Position numbers and translations under genes: made by a program | The notes under the pieces: generated by a model | What the model saw: only the letters and a program-made list of their open reading frames with translations | Databases searched by the model: none | Told to the model about the DNA's origin: nothing | Shown here: piece by piece, positions 25,631 through 34,383 of the stretch | How the letters are laid out: each line of letters starts with the position of its first letter | Numbering within the stretch: position 1 is the first letter of the stretch | Source of the DNA: Chitinophagales bacterium | GTDB lineage: Bacteria; Bacteroidota; Bacteroidia; Chitinophagales; Chitinophagaceae | DNA: 64,000 nt | Assembly (NCBI GenBank): GCA_030832085.1 | Contig: JAURJU010000059.1 | Coordinates: 1 to 64,000, forward strand | Reading direction: 5' to 3'

Positions 25631-26467
25631 TTATGAAAGGCTGTATGGGTTTATTATTTTTGCGATAGACTGCATGATGAAGTTGGGCAGCATTAGGCTG
25701 TTGGTCATGCCAATTTTTTCCGGGTCGTTCAATTGCTCAATCATGGATTCCCACTTTTCATGGCCGTGGTTTTCAATCACTGTTTTTTTCTTGTCTTCTC
25801 TTTTGAGGTACATACTCATGCCTTGTGCATCTGCCTCAGGATGAAATTGTGTTCCAACCATGTATGGGTTGAACCGGATCGCCATGATGGCCCGCTCAAG
25901 GTCTATATGAGGCCTTTCCTTTTCAATACATAGCATCGTTGCGTCCAACGCTTGCATTCTGGAAAGATTTGGCTGAATGACCTGAAAGTCTCTGCTGTCA
26001 ACAGCAAAGAAAGGGTCTGCGAGTCCGTTGAATACTGGTTCGTCCTGACCATTTTGCATCCTGTGCATGGGGAATACGCCAAACGCAGTTGATTTCCTTT
26101 TGGTAACAGTGGCCAAAGCAAAATACCTGCAGGCCAGTTGATAGGAATGACAAATGAAAAAAGCGAATTTCCTGTTGATGTTCTTGGGATTGTTGTTCCA
26201 GTTGACGAGGGTGGAAAGCCATTGGCAATAAGCCATGTCCCATTTGCTTCCTTCGCTGTCCAGTGGACTTCCTGGACCGCCTGATGATATGAAAATATCA
26301 TGCTCAAGGGATGGAAGCTCAATCCTTTTTCTTACTTCGAATTCTTCCCATACAAGATCCACTTGCTGTTCATTCTTGAGCCGGTCCAATATTTCCCGGA
26401 TGCAACGCATGCCCTCGTTCTGCTGACCTTCATAAAGGTCCAATATGGCTATCCTGATCTGCTTCAT
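25631..26467 (-). CDS. Class I glutamine amidotransferase-like protein
   Basis: The 278-residue protein has the GATase-1 fold: ISSGGPGSPLD in the oxyanion region, the nucleophile in FFICHSYQLACR (Cys about residue 109, elbow I-C-H-S rather than the usual G-x-C-x-G), and the His-Glu pair in GTQFHPEAD. The triad is therefore complete, and the enzyme could release ammonia from glutamine or hydrolyse gamma-glutamyl bonds. It carries an extra C-terminal helical tail of about 50 residues. In the operon it sits between the GCS2 gene (18-base gap) and the ATP-grasp-like gene, so it may supply ammonia to a ligase or trim a gamma-glutamyl product. Confidence 0.88.
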   Translation of the reverse strand: MKQIRIAILDLYEGQQNEGMRCIREILDRLKNEQQVDLVWEEFEVRKRIELPSLEHDIFISSGGPGSPLDSEGSKWDMAYCQWLSTLVNWNNNPKNINRKFAFFICHSYQLACRYFALATVTKRKSTAFGVFPMHRMQNGQDEPVFNGLADPFFAVDSRDFQVIQPNLSRMQALDATMLCIEKERPHIDLERAIMAIRFNPYMVGTQFHPEADAQGMSMYLKREDKKKTVIENHGHEKWESMIEQLNDPEKIGMTNSLMLPNFIMQSIAKIINPYSLS

Positions 26468-26485
26468 TTCTGGTACAAAGGTACA

Positions 26486-27592
26486 TCAAAGGCTGCCAAG
26501 AAACTTGGACTCAATGTAAGCAGTAACCGCCTGAAAACTCTTGGTTTCTTCATATACCTTGAGTTGCCGGTCGGCACCGGTTCCTTTTTCAAGTATGTTG
26601 GTGATGCTTTTGAGTGCTGCTCTGCAGCCCAATTCATCCACCACATCGTCTATAAAATCAAGCAGTTCAAGAATCAATGACCTGGTGTTCACTTCCTGTT
26701 CCTTCCCAAAATCAATCAGCTTATCATCAATCCCGTAGCGGGAGGCCCGCCATTTGTTTTCATTCACCAATGCACGGGGGTAAATCATGAAATTCAGGTT
26801 GGAAGAACGCAGTTTGTAAAGTTTTGCGCATATGCACTGGAATAGGGCTCCAAAGCCAATGCTTTCATCCACGGTCAAAGGAACATCACATACCCTGAAT
26901 TCAACAGTGCCATAAAAAGGATGTACCCGGAGATCCCACCAGATCTTTTTTGCATTGTCGATACAATTGGTTTTGATCAGCAGGTTCACATAGTTTTCGT
27001 ATGCACTGTAATTGTCAAAGTAATCCGGTATCCCTGTTCTTGGAAACTTGTCGAACACCTTTGTCCTGTATGATTTGAATCCCGTTACACGTCCTTCCCA
27101 GAAGGGGGAATTTGCACTCAGTGCAAAAACGTGGGGAAGGAAATACCTTGCGGAGTTGGCTATGTGAATTGCCATTTCTTTGGAAGGCATACCAACATGC
27201 ACATGAAGACCAAAAATGAGGTTTGATCTTGCCGCATCCTGCATTTCATTGACGATTTCCTGGTAGCGAATATGGTCTGTAATCAGTTGTTGGCGCCAAG
27301 TGCTGAAGGGATGGGTTCCTGCGGCACCAACACTGAAGCCCAGTGAATCAGCAATGCCGTGGATTGTTTTTCTGAGGGTATAAATATCATGCCTTGCCTC
27401 TTCAATGTTGTCGCACACATCTGTGCCGACTTCGACCACCGCTTGGTGCATTTCAGCCTTTACCTTTTCACTGATGATTTTCTGACCTTCTGTAACAATC
27501 TTCTGTTCATGGCTGATCAGCTCTTTTGTGGCAGGATCGATAACCATGTATTCTTCTTCGATACCGACAGTGAAATGCTTATGGTTGATCAT
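26486..27592 (-). CDS. Carboxylate-amine ligase, GCS2/YbdK family
   Basis: GCS2 enzymes join the gamma- or alpha-carboxylate of an amino acid (often Glu) to an amine using ATP. The 368 residues show GIEEEYMVIDP at the start, GAAGTHPFSTW, NLIFGLHVHVGMPS and FRVCDVPLTVDE, all diagnostic of the family. E. coli YbdK has weak glutamate-cysteine ligase activity; actinobacterial relatives act in ergothioneine synthesis. This organism appears to make bacillithiol (bshC lies in the same window), so plain glutathione synthesis is not the obvious role. It is second in the operon, 15 bases after the ATP-grasp gene. Confidence 0.93.
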   Translation of the reverse strand: MINHKHFTVGIEEEYMVIDPATKELISHEQKIVTEGQKIISEKVKAEMHQAVVEVGTDVCDNIEEARHDIYTLRKTIHGIADSLGFSVGAAGTHPFSTWRQQLITDHIRYQEIVNEMQDAARSNLIFGLHVHVGMPSKEMAIHIANSARYFLPHVFALSANSPFWEGRVTGFKSYRTKVFDKFPRTGIPDYFDNYSAYENYVNLLIKTNCIDNAKKIWWDLRVHPFYGTVEFRVCDVPLTVDESIGFGALFQCICAKLYKLRSSNLNFMIYPRALVNENKWRASRYGIDDKLIDFGKEQEVNTRSLILELLDFIDDVVDELGCRAALKSITNILEKGTGADRQLKVYEETKSFQAVTAYIESKFLGSL

Positions 27593-27607
27593 GGCAAAGT
27601 GTTTTTT

Positions 27608-28567
27608 TCATTTGGTGAGGGGTTTGCCAACCGTACTTTTTTTGATATAGTCTCCCCATGAAAGATTGTCCGCCCCTTCACGCACATTTTGTGCAGTTTC
27701 AATGGCATGGTTGGCGGATGTTTCAACCACCCAATCAAAATTTTCCTGACCAACGCTTTTGAGGTCTGCATCTGGTGCAGGATTGCAGAAATCAATGGCA
27801 TAGGGAACGCCATCCCTGATGGCCAATTCTACGGTGTTGAAATCATACCCAAGATGGTTGTTGATGTTCAGTACAATCTCTTCCATGGTTTTTAGCATCT
27901 TCGCAGATGGCTTGAAGCCCGCAACATAGCGGAGGTGGTGGGGGTTTCGTGGTTCATAGGGCATGATGCGCACATGCTTCCTGCCGATACAGTAACACCT
28001 GTAGTATTCCTCAAATACAATTTCTTCCTGCAGCAACATCACCAATTGTCCGGTTTCTGCATGTCTTTCAAAAAACTCATCCCTGTCGTTCAGGCGATAA
28101 ACATTCTTCCAACCGCCACCGGCGAATGGTTTCATGTAAGCGGGGAATCCAACATAGCCAAATATCCCTTCCCAGTCCAATGGGTAGGCAAGGTTGGAAA
28201 ACGACTCGGATGAGGTATCGTCTGGCAATTCCCTTGAGGGAAGAATGACAGTCTTGGGTACTGGCACACCAATTTTTGTGGCAAGTGCATTGTTGAAAAA
28301 CTTTTCATCTGCGCTCCACCAAAAGGGGTTGTTGATGACTGCGGTTCCGGAAATCGCGGCGTTCTTTAGAAATGCCCTGTAAAAAGGAACATCCTGGGAG
28401 ATCCGGTCAATGATGACAGCATATCCAGAAGGTTCTCCTTGCATCACCTTGTCAATTTTCACAGGTTCTGCAACAATCCCCTTTATATTTTTTTCATTGA
28501 TTTTCTTGATCAGTGCCTCTGGGAAAGACCGTTCTTTCCCGTGCAGAATTCCTATTTTTTTTGTCAT
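27608..28567 (-). CDS. ATP-grasp ligase (D-Ala-D-Ala ligase/RimK-like)
   Basis: This is the first gene of the five-gene operon. Its 319 residues show the ATP-grasp core: NPFWWSADEKFF in the pre-ATP region, YVGFPAYMKPFAGGGWKNVY (Lys and Gly-rich loop), MLLQEEI (Glu/Gln hinge), RIMPYEPRN, and the metal-binding VELAIRDGVPYAIDFCNPAP (Glu and Asn near the end). It would activate a carboxylate as acyl-phosphate and join it to an amine or thiol. The neighbouring GCS2, amidotransferase and second ATP-grasp genes suggest successive bond-forming steps. The substrates cannot be read from the sequence. Confidence 0.88.
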   Translation of the reverse strand: MTKKIGILHGKERSFPEALIKKINEKNIKGIVAEPVKIDKVMQGEPSGYAVIIDRISQDVPFYRAFLKNAAISGTAVINNPFWWSADEKFFNNALATKIGVPVPKTVILPSRELPDDTSSESFSNLAYPLDWEGIFGYVGFPAYMKPFAGGGWKNVYRLNDRDEFFERHAETGQLVMLLQEEIVFEEYYRCYCIGRKHVRIMPYEPRNPHHLRYVAGFKPSAKMLKTMEEIVLNINNHLGYDFNTVELAIRDGVPYAIDFCNPAPDADLKSVGQENFDWVVETSANHAIETAQNVREGADNLSWGDYIKKSTVGKPLTK

Positions 28568-28648
28568 GATTTTTCTTGTTGACCCAAGTTAATGAATTTA
28601 TTGATGACCCATGGCAACAAGTCAAGCCCAATAGAAGGATCCTTTTGT

Positions 28649-28656
28649 TATTTTTG
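28649..28656 (+). promoter_or_regulatory. -7 box (TATTTTTG) of the divergent esterase
   Basis: This is an exact TAnnTTTG match 31 bases before the ATG at 28688. It excludes the longer frame that begins at 28592, upstream of the promoter. Confidence 0.55.
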
Positions 28657-28687
28657 CGCCATACAATCAAGGCAACAAATAGGAGCG

Positions 28688-29473
28688 ATGGGCAACTTCA
28701 ATACCATACTCGTTCATTCAGGGTATCTTTCAAGGACAGTGGAAGTGGATATCTATGGACTTTTGGGAATACCCTCTTCTGTTCCCGTAAAATTGTTGCT
28801 CATGAACGATGGCCAGGACTTGCAAAAAATGAATTTTGCGTCCATCGTGGAAAAGTCCATTCCTCCATCATTTCACCTCGTTTGTATTGGTATCCATGCA
28901 GGCCCTGATCGAAAGCTTGAATATGGTATTTCTGGTTTTCCTGATTTTATGCAAAGGGGCAATAGGGCCACTGCATACACTGCATTCGTGATGGAAGAAC
29001 TGCTTCCTGCCATCCAAGTGCAATTGGAGGGCAGAGCCCATAGCCATATTTTTTTATCAGGATTTTCTTTAGGAGGGTTGATGGCTTTCGATATGGCAAT
29101 TGATTTTCCTGCTGTTTTCAGTGCCGTTGGCGTATTCAGTGGATCATTCTGGTGGAGGTCCAAGGCGTTGGACAATGGATATGATGAAGCCCGTGACCGC
29201 ATCATGCATGCCAAGTTAAAGACCAGCAGGTATCATGAAAACCGCAGGTTTTTTTTACAGGTTGGTGCCTTGGATGAGACAGTAGACCGCAACAACAACG
29301 GCATCATCGATGCGATTGATGATACATTGGATATCATCAGGGAATTGGAGTTGTTGGGATATGAAAAAGGAACGCAGATCAGATACCTTGAATTGCATGA
29401 TGGTCGCCATGATGTTGAAACATGGGGTAGGGCGATGCCGGAATTCATGGGATGGCTCGCCAGCCTTGCGTAA
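28688..29473 (+). CDS. Alpha/beta-hydrolase esterase (enterochelin-esterase-like)
   Basis: This 261-residue esterase of the D/Fes-like fold has LLLMNDGQDL near the start, the nucleophile in FLSGFSLGGLMAF, an Asp in the ALDETVDRNNNG loop region and the His in LHDGRHDVETWGRAM. No signal peptide is seen, so it should act in the cytoplasm. It is read away from the amidoligase operon with an intergenic space of 120 bases. The start at 28688 follows the promoter box and, unusually for this genome, an AGGAG sequence at 28681-28685. It may cleave an ester or amide made by the operon, which is inference from context. Confidence 0.85.
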   Translation: MGNFNTILVHSGYLSRTVEVDIYGLLGIPSSVPVKLLLMNDGQDLQKMNFASIVEKSIPPSFHLVCIGIHAGPDRKLEYGISGFPDFMQRGNRATAYTAFVMEELLPAIQVQLEGRAHSHIFLSGFSLGGLMAFDMAIDFPAVFSAVGVFSGSFWWRSKALDNGYDEARDRIMHAKLKTSRYHENRRFFLQVGALDETVDRNNNGIIDAIDDTLDIIRELELLGYEKGTQIRYLELHDGRHDVETWGRAMPEFMGWLASLA

Positions 29474-29474
29474 A

Positions 29475-29507
29475 AAAAGGCATTCCGATTTGATCGAAAT
29501 GCCTTTT
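29475..29507. terminator. Bidirectional terminator between esterase and DUF2911 gene
   Basis: The arms AAAAGGCATT (29475-29484) and AATGCCTTTT (29498-29507) pair, with inner CGAT/ATCG pairs. A/T runs on both sides let it serve both convergent genes. Confidence 0.75.
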
Positions 29508-29524
29508 GTATGGTTTTTAAATTC

Positions 29525-30031
29525 TTATTTCACCTTGAAAGAAACCTCAGCATTTTCCCAACGGATATAGACCTTGTTTCCTGCAACTTCGAAACTCAAT
29601 TTTTCATTGAAAGAAGAGGAGGTTCCAGCTTTTACCTTTACGCGCAATACATCTTCCTCTTGCTTGTAGCTGTAGGATCCCCATTGCTTTGGATTTTTAT
29701 TGATGATGATGGTCCATTCCTTCTCTTCAGGGATGGTGAACAGGGCATATTTTCCTTTTGCAAGGGGTTGGCCTTCGATTTTTACATCTGCATCAACTTC
29801 AAAAGTGGTGGCATCATTGGCACCTGTTCTCCACACTTTACCATAGGGAACGAGTTCTCCCCAAATTTTTCTTCCTTTGACAGAAGGAGCTCCATAGTTG
29901 ATGGTTACTGTTGCATCTCCGGCCTTGCCCGTAGCTGTTGCCGCAGGGCTTGGTTTGGAGTTTTGTGCAAATGTAGAAATGCTGAAGCAAGATAAGACGA
30001 GGAACATTGTGCAATAAAGTAGATGTTTCAT
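29525..30031 (-). CDS. Secreted DUF2911 protein
   Basis: The 168-residue protein has a signal peptide (MKHLLYCTMFLVLSCFSISTFAQ) and then the DUF2911 domain: VTINYGAPSVKGRKIWGELV, PYGKVWRTGANDATTFEVDAD, KGKYALFTIPEEKEWTIIIN and the final IRWENAEVSFKV. The family is common in Bacteroidetes, exported, and has no established activity. The Met at 30031 is preferred over 30073 because it begins the signal peptide and avoids overlap with pdxJ, which ends at 30070. It shares a terminator with the convergent esterase gene. Confidence 0.9.
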   Translation of the reverse strand: MKHLLYCTMFLVLSCFSISTFAQNSKPSPAATATGKAGDATVTINYGAPSVKGRKIWGELVPYGKVWRTGANDATTFEVDADVKIEGQPLAKGKYALFTIPEEKEWTIIINKNPKQWGSYSYKQEEDVLRVKVKAGTSSSFNEKLSFEVAGNKVYIRWENAEVSFKVK

Positions 30032-30069
30032 GTGTTTTTTTTTATTTAACGCAGTTACAAGGGATTGGT

Positions 30070-30789
30070 TCAAATGGTCAATTGCCGTTTATAGAGTTGG
30101 ATGGTATTTTCGAGGCCATAATACAACGCATCACAGACTAGGGCATGTCCTATACTTACTTCATCAATGTATGGAATTTGTTGGACAAGATAATTGAGGT
30201 TGTCCATATCAAGATCATGTCCAGCATTGATGCCCAGCCCCAGGTTTTTTGCCAATGCCGCTGCTGAAACAAAATCGGCAATGGCTGATGCGGGATTTGA
30301 TTTGAATTGTTTCGCATATGAGGCCGTATACAGTTCAATCCTATCAGTTCCTGTCCTTGCGGCACCTTCAACCATCTGGTTGTCTGGATTGCAAAAAATG
30401 CTGGTTCTTATTCCTGCATTTTTGAAAACGCTAATCATCTCAGTAAGGTAATCATGGTGTTTGAGGGTGTCCCAGCCATGGTCAGACGTGAGTTGACCCT
30501 CTGCATCTGGCACCAGCGTTACCTGTTCAGGCTTAACTTCCAGAACAAGCTGGATGAATTTTTCCTCTCTGCAATTTCCCTCAATGTTGAATTCGGTTTT
30601 GATCACGGACATGAGTTCCCTGACGTCGGAGTAGCGGATGTGTCTTTCATCCGGACGAGGATGGACCGTGATTCCTTCTGCACCGAATGCTTCAACATCC
30701 AATGCAACCTTGATCAGGTCAGGGTTGTTTTCGCCCCTGCTGTTCCTCAAAGTGGCAATTTTGTTGATATTGACGGAAAGGCGGGTCAT
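30070..30789 (-). CDS. pdxJ: Pyridoxine 5'-phosphate synthase
   Basis: PdxJ condenses 1-deoxyxylulose-5-phosphate with 3-amino-2-oxopropyl phosphate in the DXP-dependent vitamin B6 pathway. The TIM-barrel protein of 239 residues has the family motifs RLSVNINKIATLRNSRG, GITVHPRPDERHI, VTLVPD, LTSDHGWD, RIELYTASYA, GINAGHDLD and EVSIGHALV. The start at 30789 gives the conserved N-terminus; the longer frame would run into ahcY, which ends at 30806. The 16-base gap suggests one transcript with metK and ahcY. Confidence 0.97.
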   Translation of the reverse strand: MTRLSVNINKIATLRNSRGENNPDLIKVALDVEAFGAEGITVHPRPDERHIRYSDVRELMSVIKTEFNIEGNCREEKFIQLVLEVKPEQVTLVPDAEGQLTSDHGWDTLKHHDYLTEMISVFKNAGIRTSIFCNPDNQMVEGAARTGTDRIELYTASYAKQFKSNPASAIADFVSAAALAKNLGLGINAGHDLDMDNLNYLVQQIPYIDEVSIGHALVCDALYYGLENTIQLYKRQLTI

Positions 30790-30805
30790 GATATATTGAC
30801 GAGGT

Positions 30806-32128
30806 TTAATACCTGTACTGCTCCGATTTGAACGGACCACTCTTGGCAATGCCAAGGTAGTCTGCCTGTTCTGTGGTCAGCTCATCCAAGACAACACCAA
30901 TCTTTGAAAGATGCAACATGGCAACTTTCTCGTCCAGGTGCTTTGGAAGGACATATACATTCTTATCGTACTGGGCATTGTTGGTCCAGAGTTCAATCTG
31001 TGCCAGGGTTTGGTTGGTGAAGGAGTTGCTCATCACAAAGCTGGGATGACCTGTGGCACAACCCAGGTTGACCAGACGGCCTTCAGCAAGCAGGATGATG
31101 TCCTTGCCATCCACATTGTAGATGTCAACCTGTGGCTTGATGGTATCCTTTGTATCGCCATGGTGGGTATTCAACCAGGCAACATCGATTTCAATGTCAA
31201 AATGCCCAATGTTGCACACAATGACCTTGTCCTTCATGGCCTTGAAATGGGCACCTGTGATCAGGTCGCGACAGCCTGATGCGGTAACAACAATGTCCGC
31301 TTCTTTGACGGCATCGATCATTTTCTTCACCTCAAACCCGTCCATTGCAGCCTGCAAAGCGCAAATCGGGTCAATTTCGGTTACAATCACACGGCAACCG
31401 GCACCTGCCAATGAAGCTGCAGATCCCTTGCCCACATCCCCATAACCACCCACAACAGCCACCTTGCCGGCAAGCATCACGTCAGTGGCCCTTCTGATGG
31501 CATCCACCAGTGATTCCTTACAACCGTATTTGTTGTCGAACTTGGATTTGGTAACAGAGTCGTTTACGTTGATGGCTGGCATCGGAAGGGTTCCCTTGGC
31601 CACGCGCTCATACAACCTGTGAACACCGGTAGTGGTTTCTTCAGAAATTCCCTTTACATGAGGTACCAACTGGGGGAACTGGTCTAATACCATGTTGGTC
31701 AGGTCTCCGCCATCGTCAAGGATCATGTTCAGGGGCCTGTCGTTGCTGCCAAAGAAAAGGGTTTGCTCAATGCACCAGTCAGCCTCTTCAATGCTTTGGC
31801 CCTTCCAGGCAAACACACCGATACCTGCAGCAGCAATAGCGGCAGCCGCATGGTCTTGGGTGGAAAATATATTGCAAGAGCTCCATTTGACCTCGGCACC
31901 AAGGGCCACCAGGGTCTCAATCAAAACGGCAGTTTGAATGGTCATGTGCAGGCAACCGGCAATCCTGGCGCCTTTCAAAGGCTGGGAAGCGCCGTATTCC
32001 TCACGAAGGGCCATCAGTCCGGGCATCTCTGCCTCAGCCAGCCTGATTTCCTTTCTGCCCCATTCTGCAAGGGTGATATCTTTGACCTTATAAGGCAATG
32101 CAAAGTCGAGTTGTGCGATATTTGACAT
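30806..32128 (-). CDS. ahcY: Adenosylhomocysteinase (SAH hydrolase)
   Basis: It splits S-adenosylhomocysteine into adenosine and homocysteine and so relieves product inhibition of methyltransferases. The 440-residue protein has [14 protein letters not shown], the substrate-binding [13 protein letters not shown], the Lys/Asp segment [11 protein letters not shown], the NAD Rossmann motif [13 protein letters not shown], and a C-terminus ending [12 protein letters not shown] with the conserved Lys and Tyr. It lies 18 bases after metK, which supplies the SAM whose product it recycles. The segment between NAD and substrate domains is short, as in the bacterial form without the 40-residue insert. 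Confidence 0.97.
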   Translation of the reverse strand: MSNIAQLDFALPYKVKDITLAEWGRKEIRLAEAEMPGLMALREEYGASQPLKGARIAGCLHMTIQTAVLIETLVALGAEVKWSSCNIFSTQDHAAAAIAAAGIGVFAWKGQSIEEADWCIEQTLFFGSNDRPLNMILDDGGDLTNMVLDQFPQLVPHVKGISEETTTGVHRLYERVAKGTLPMPAINVNDSVTKSKFDNKYGCKESLVDAIRRATDVMLAGKVAVVGGYGDVGKGSAASLAGAGCRVIVTEIDPICALQAAMDGFEVKKMIDAVKEADIVVTASGCRDLITGAHFKAMKDKVIVCNIGHFDIEIDVAWLNTHHGDTKDTIKPQVDIYNVDGKDIILLAEGRLVNLGCATGHPSFVMSNSFTNQTLAQIELWTNNAQYDKNVYVLPKHLDEKVAMLHLSKIGVVLDELTTEQADYLGIAKSGPFKSEQYRY

Positions 32129-32146
32129 GAATTTTATTTTTAATTG

Positions 32147-33397
32147 TTAGATCCCAAATGCTTTTTTCACCTTGGAAACATAATCCAGCTTTTCCCAGGT
32201 AAACAGTTCCACCTTAAGAGTCTTGCTCTTTCCACCGGGAGATTTGAAAGTTTTGGTCACCACCTCATTTTTTCTTCCCATGTGACCATAGGCAGCTGTT
32301 TCGCTGTACATCGGATTCCTGAGCTTCAGTCGTTGTTCAATGAAATAAGGGCGCATGTCGAAAAGGCCTTCAACAACTTTTCCGATTTCACCATCAGTAA
32401 GACCCACCTTGGAAGTTCCATAGGTATTGACATTGATGCTGGTAGGTTTTGCAACCCCGATTGCATATGATACCTGCACCAAAACCTCATCTGCGACTCC
32501 TGCGGCTACAAGGTTTTTGGCAATATGGCGGGTGGCATAGGCTGCAGAACGATCGACCTTGCTGGGATCTTTTCCGCTGAAAGCACCACCACCATGGGCT
32601 CCGCGGCCACCATAGGTATCCACAATTATTTTTCTGCCCGTCAGCCCGGTATCCCCATGCGGTCCACCAATGACAAACTTGCCCGTAGGATTGACATGGA
32701 AAGTGATGGAACTGTTGAACAGCTTGGCGTATTTAGGGAACTTCCTCTTGATCCTTGGAACAAGGATATTGATCATGTCTGCCTTGATCTTCTCCTGCAT
32801 TTGCTTCTCAGTGGCAAAGTCGTCGTGTTGGGTAGAAACCACGATTGTATCAATCCTTATCGGTTTGTTGTTGTCGTCGTATTCAATGGTGACCTGGCTT
32901 TTGGCATCTGGACGGAGGTATTGGATCTGCTTGTTTTCCCGCCTCAATACTGCTAATTCCAACAAAATCTTATGTGCAAGATCCAATGTTAATGGCATGT
33001 AATCCGCTGTTTCATTGGACGCATATCCAAACATCATTCCCTGATCTCCAGCACCCTGCTCTTCCTTCTTTTTCCGCTCAACACCCTGGTTGATGTCGGA
33101 TGATTGCTCGTGAATGGCAGAAAAAATGCCACAGCTGTTGGCATCAAACATGTATTCACTCTTGGTATAGCCAATTTTGTTGATCACGCCCCTTGCGATT
33201 TCCTGGACGTCCAAATAGGATTTGGACTTCACCTCCCCTGCCAGTACAACCTGACCGGTTGTTACCAGGGTTTCGCAGGCCACTTTCGATTGCTTGTCGA
33301 AAGCAAGGAAATTATCAATCAAGGCATCGGAGATCTGATCAGCCACTTTATCAGGGTGTCCTTCTGAAACACTTTCTGAGGTAAACAAATAAGGCAT
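32147..33397 (-). CDS. metK: S-adenosylmethionine synthetase
   Basis: MetK makes SAM from methionine and ATP. The 416-residue protein has [42 protein letters not shown], the P-loop-like [37 protein letters not shown] and AYGHMGR. It is the first gene of a metK-ahcY-pdxJ unit. The 108 bases upstream hold a TAATTTCG box at 33418-33425, one mismatch from the -7 consensus, and the same variant occurs before lpd. I see no SAM riboswitch in this space; it is too short for the common classes. Confidence 0.98.
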   Translation of the reverse strand: MPYLFTSESVSEGHPDKVADQISDALIDNFLAFDKQSKVACETLVTTGQVVLAGEVKSKSYLDVQEIARGVINKIGYTKSEYMFDANSCGIFSAIHEQSSDINQGVERKKKEEQGAGDQGMMFGYASNETADYMPLTLDLAHKILLELAVLRRENKQIQYLRPDAKSQVTIEYDDNNKPIRIDTIVVSTQHDDFATEKQMQEKIKADMINILVPRIKRKFPKYAKLFNSSITFHVNPTGKFVIGGPHGDTGLTGRKIIVDTYGGRGAHGGGAFSGKDPSKVDRSAAYATRHIAKNLVAAGVADEVLVQVSYAIGVAKPTSINVNTYGTSKVGLTDGEIGKVVEGLFDMRPYFIEQRLKLRNPMYSETAAYGHMGRKNEVVTKTFKSPGGKSKTLKVELFTWEKLDYVSKVKKAFGI

Positions 33398-33505
33398 AGG
33401 TGTATTTTATTTTTGGCGAAATTACTGCAAAAAAGCATGAAAATGAAAGCGCATTGAGATGCAGTATGCAAGAGTTTTGAAGTGGTTGCCGGCTAAATGC
33501 GACCC

Positions 33506-34324
33506 CTACTCAAAAAACACCTTCACCGTCTGGTAATACTGCCTTTTTTCATGGTGGTGCTGACCACTGCCTGAAAACTCTCCCAGCCCGAACAATGGGG
33601 CGGCGTACCCTTTGTTGACAGCTATCTCCAGATAACCGGCTTCATTGAAAAAGGCCAGCTTCTCCCCTTCTGGAACATCGGCATAGTGGTCGCTGATTTT
33701 TTCGATAAAGGCATCCCTCAGCAGCACGATCTTGAAGGACCTACCCCTCCTGCTCTGCTCAAATTCCTCCTGGGTAATGTTGATGATCACATTCAGGAAC
33801 CTGTCGATCATAAGTATCTGGCCTTCAATGTATTGATCAGAAGCAAAGGGCTTCATGAGGTGTTTTTCCTGGATTGCAATCGAGGCATTTCCCAGTTTTT
33901 CCAACTTGACACCACTGAGCAGGGCTGAAAAAGCTTCTACCAGCAGCGAAGTGAAATTCCGGATATTTTTTTTAAAGCCTGGAGGAAATGGAATGGCCAC
34001 CACCTCATCCGGCAACCCGTTTAAGACCATGGTAATCAGTCCATTGTCGGGCATACCCAGGATCTGGCCTTTGTGGCGTACCAGCAACAAATGGTTCAGG
34101 TTGCTGTCGAAGGCATTCACCAAGACCAGGTGAAAAGATTCAGGAGGGAATGCTGAAAAAATATTGCGGCAAACATAGGCCGCCTGCATGAAATTATACG
34201 GAATGATGTCGTGCGTAATGTCTATGATCTGAAATCCCTCGTTCAATTTCAAGATCTCACCCTTCACCCCTCCGACCAAATGGTCAGAAGAACCGAAATC
34301 GCTGGTGAAAGTGAGGATGGGCAT
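33506..34324 (-). CDS. DUF62 (SAM hydroxide adenosyltransferase-like) protein, divergent
   Basis: The DUF62 family hydrolyses SAM to adenosine and methionine or, in fluorinases, adds a halide. The 272 residues keep the family frame: LTFTSDFGSSDHLVGGVKG, DITHDIIPYNFMQAAYV, GMPDNGLITMV and ILMIDRFLNVIINIT. The catalytic loop that reads DPGVGT-x-R in characterised enzymes is replaced by NAFDSNLNHLL, so the usual Asp and Arg are absent, a variation I recall also in other Bacteroidetes members. Activity on SAM is therefore uncertain. The gene lies directly upstream of metK and ahcY on the same strand, which fits a role in SAM control. Confidence 0.82.
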   Translation of the reverse strand: MPILTFTSDFGSSDHLVGGVKGEILKLNEGFQIIDITHDIIPYNFMQAAYVCRNIFSAFPPESFHLVLVNAFDSNLNHLLLVRHKGQILGMPDNGLITMVLNGLPDEVVAIPFPPGFKKNIRNFTSLLVEAFSALLSGVKLEKLGNASIAIQEKHLMKPFASDQYIEGQILMIDRFLNVIINITQEEFEQSRRGRSFKIVLLRDAFIEKISDHYADVPEGEKLAFFNEAGYLEIAVNKGYAAPLFGLGEFSGSGQHHHEKRQYYQTVKVFFE

Positions 34325-34383
34325 GTATTGGAATGGGTTGAGGTATTGATTGAACTGGCCACCAAAGGTTGGGGCCTAAAAAT

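Noticed and set aside
33398-33505. A SAM riboswitch before metK
   Set aside because: The space is 108 bases, has no kink-turn or pseudoknot pattern I can recognise, and contains only a near-consensus promoter box.
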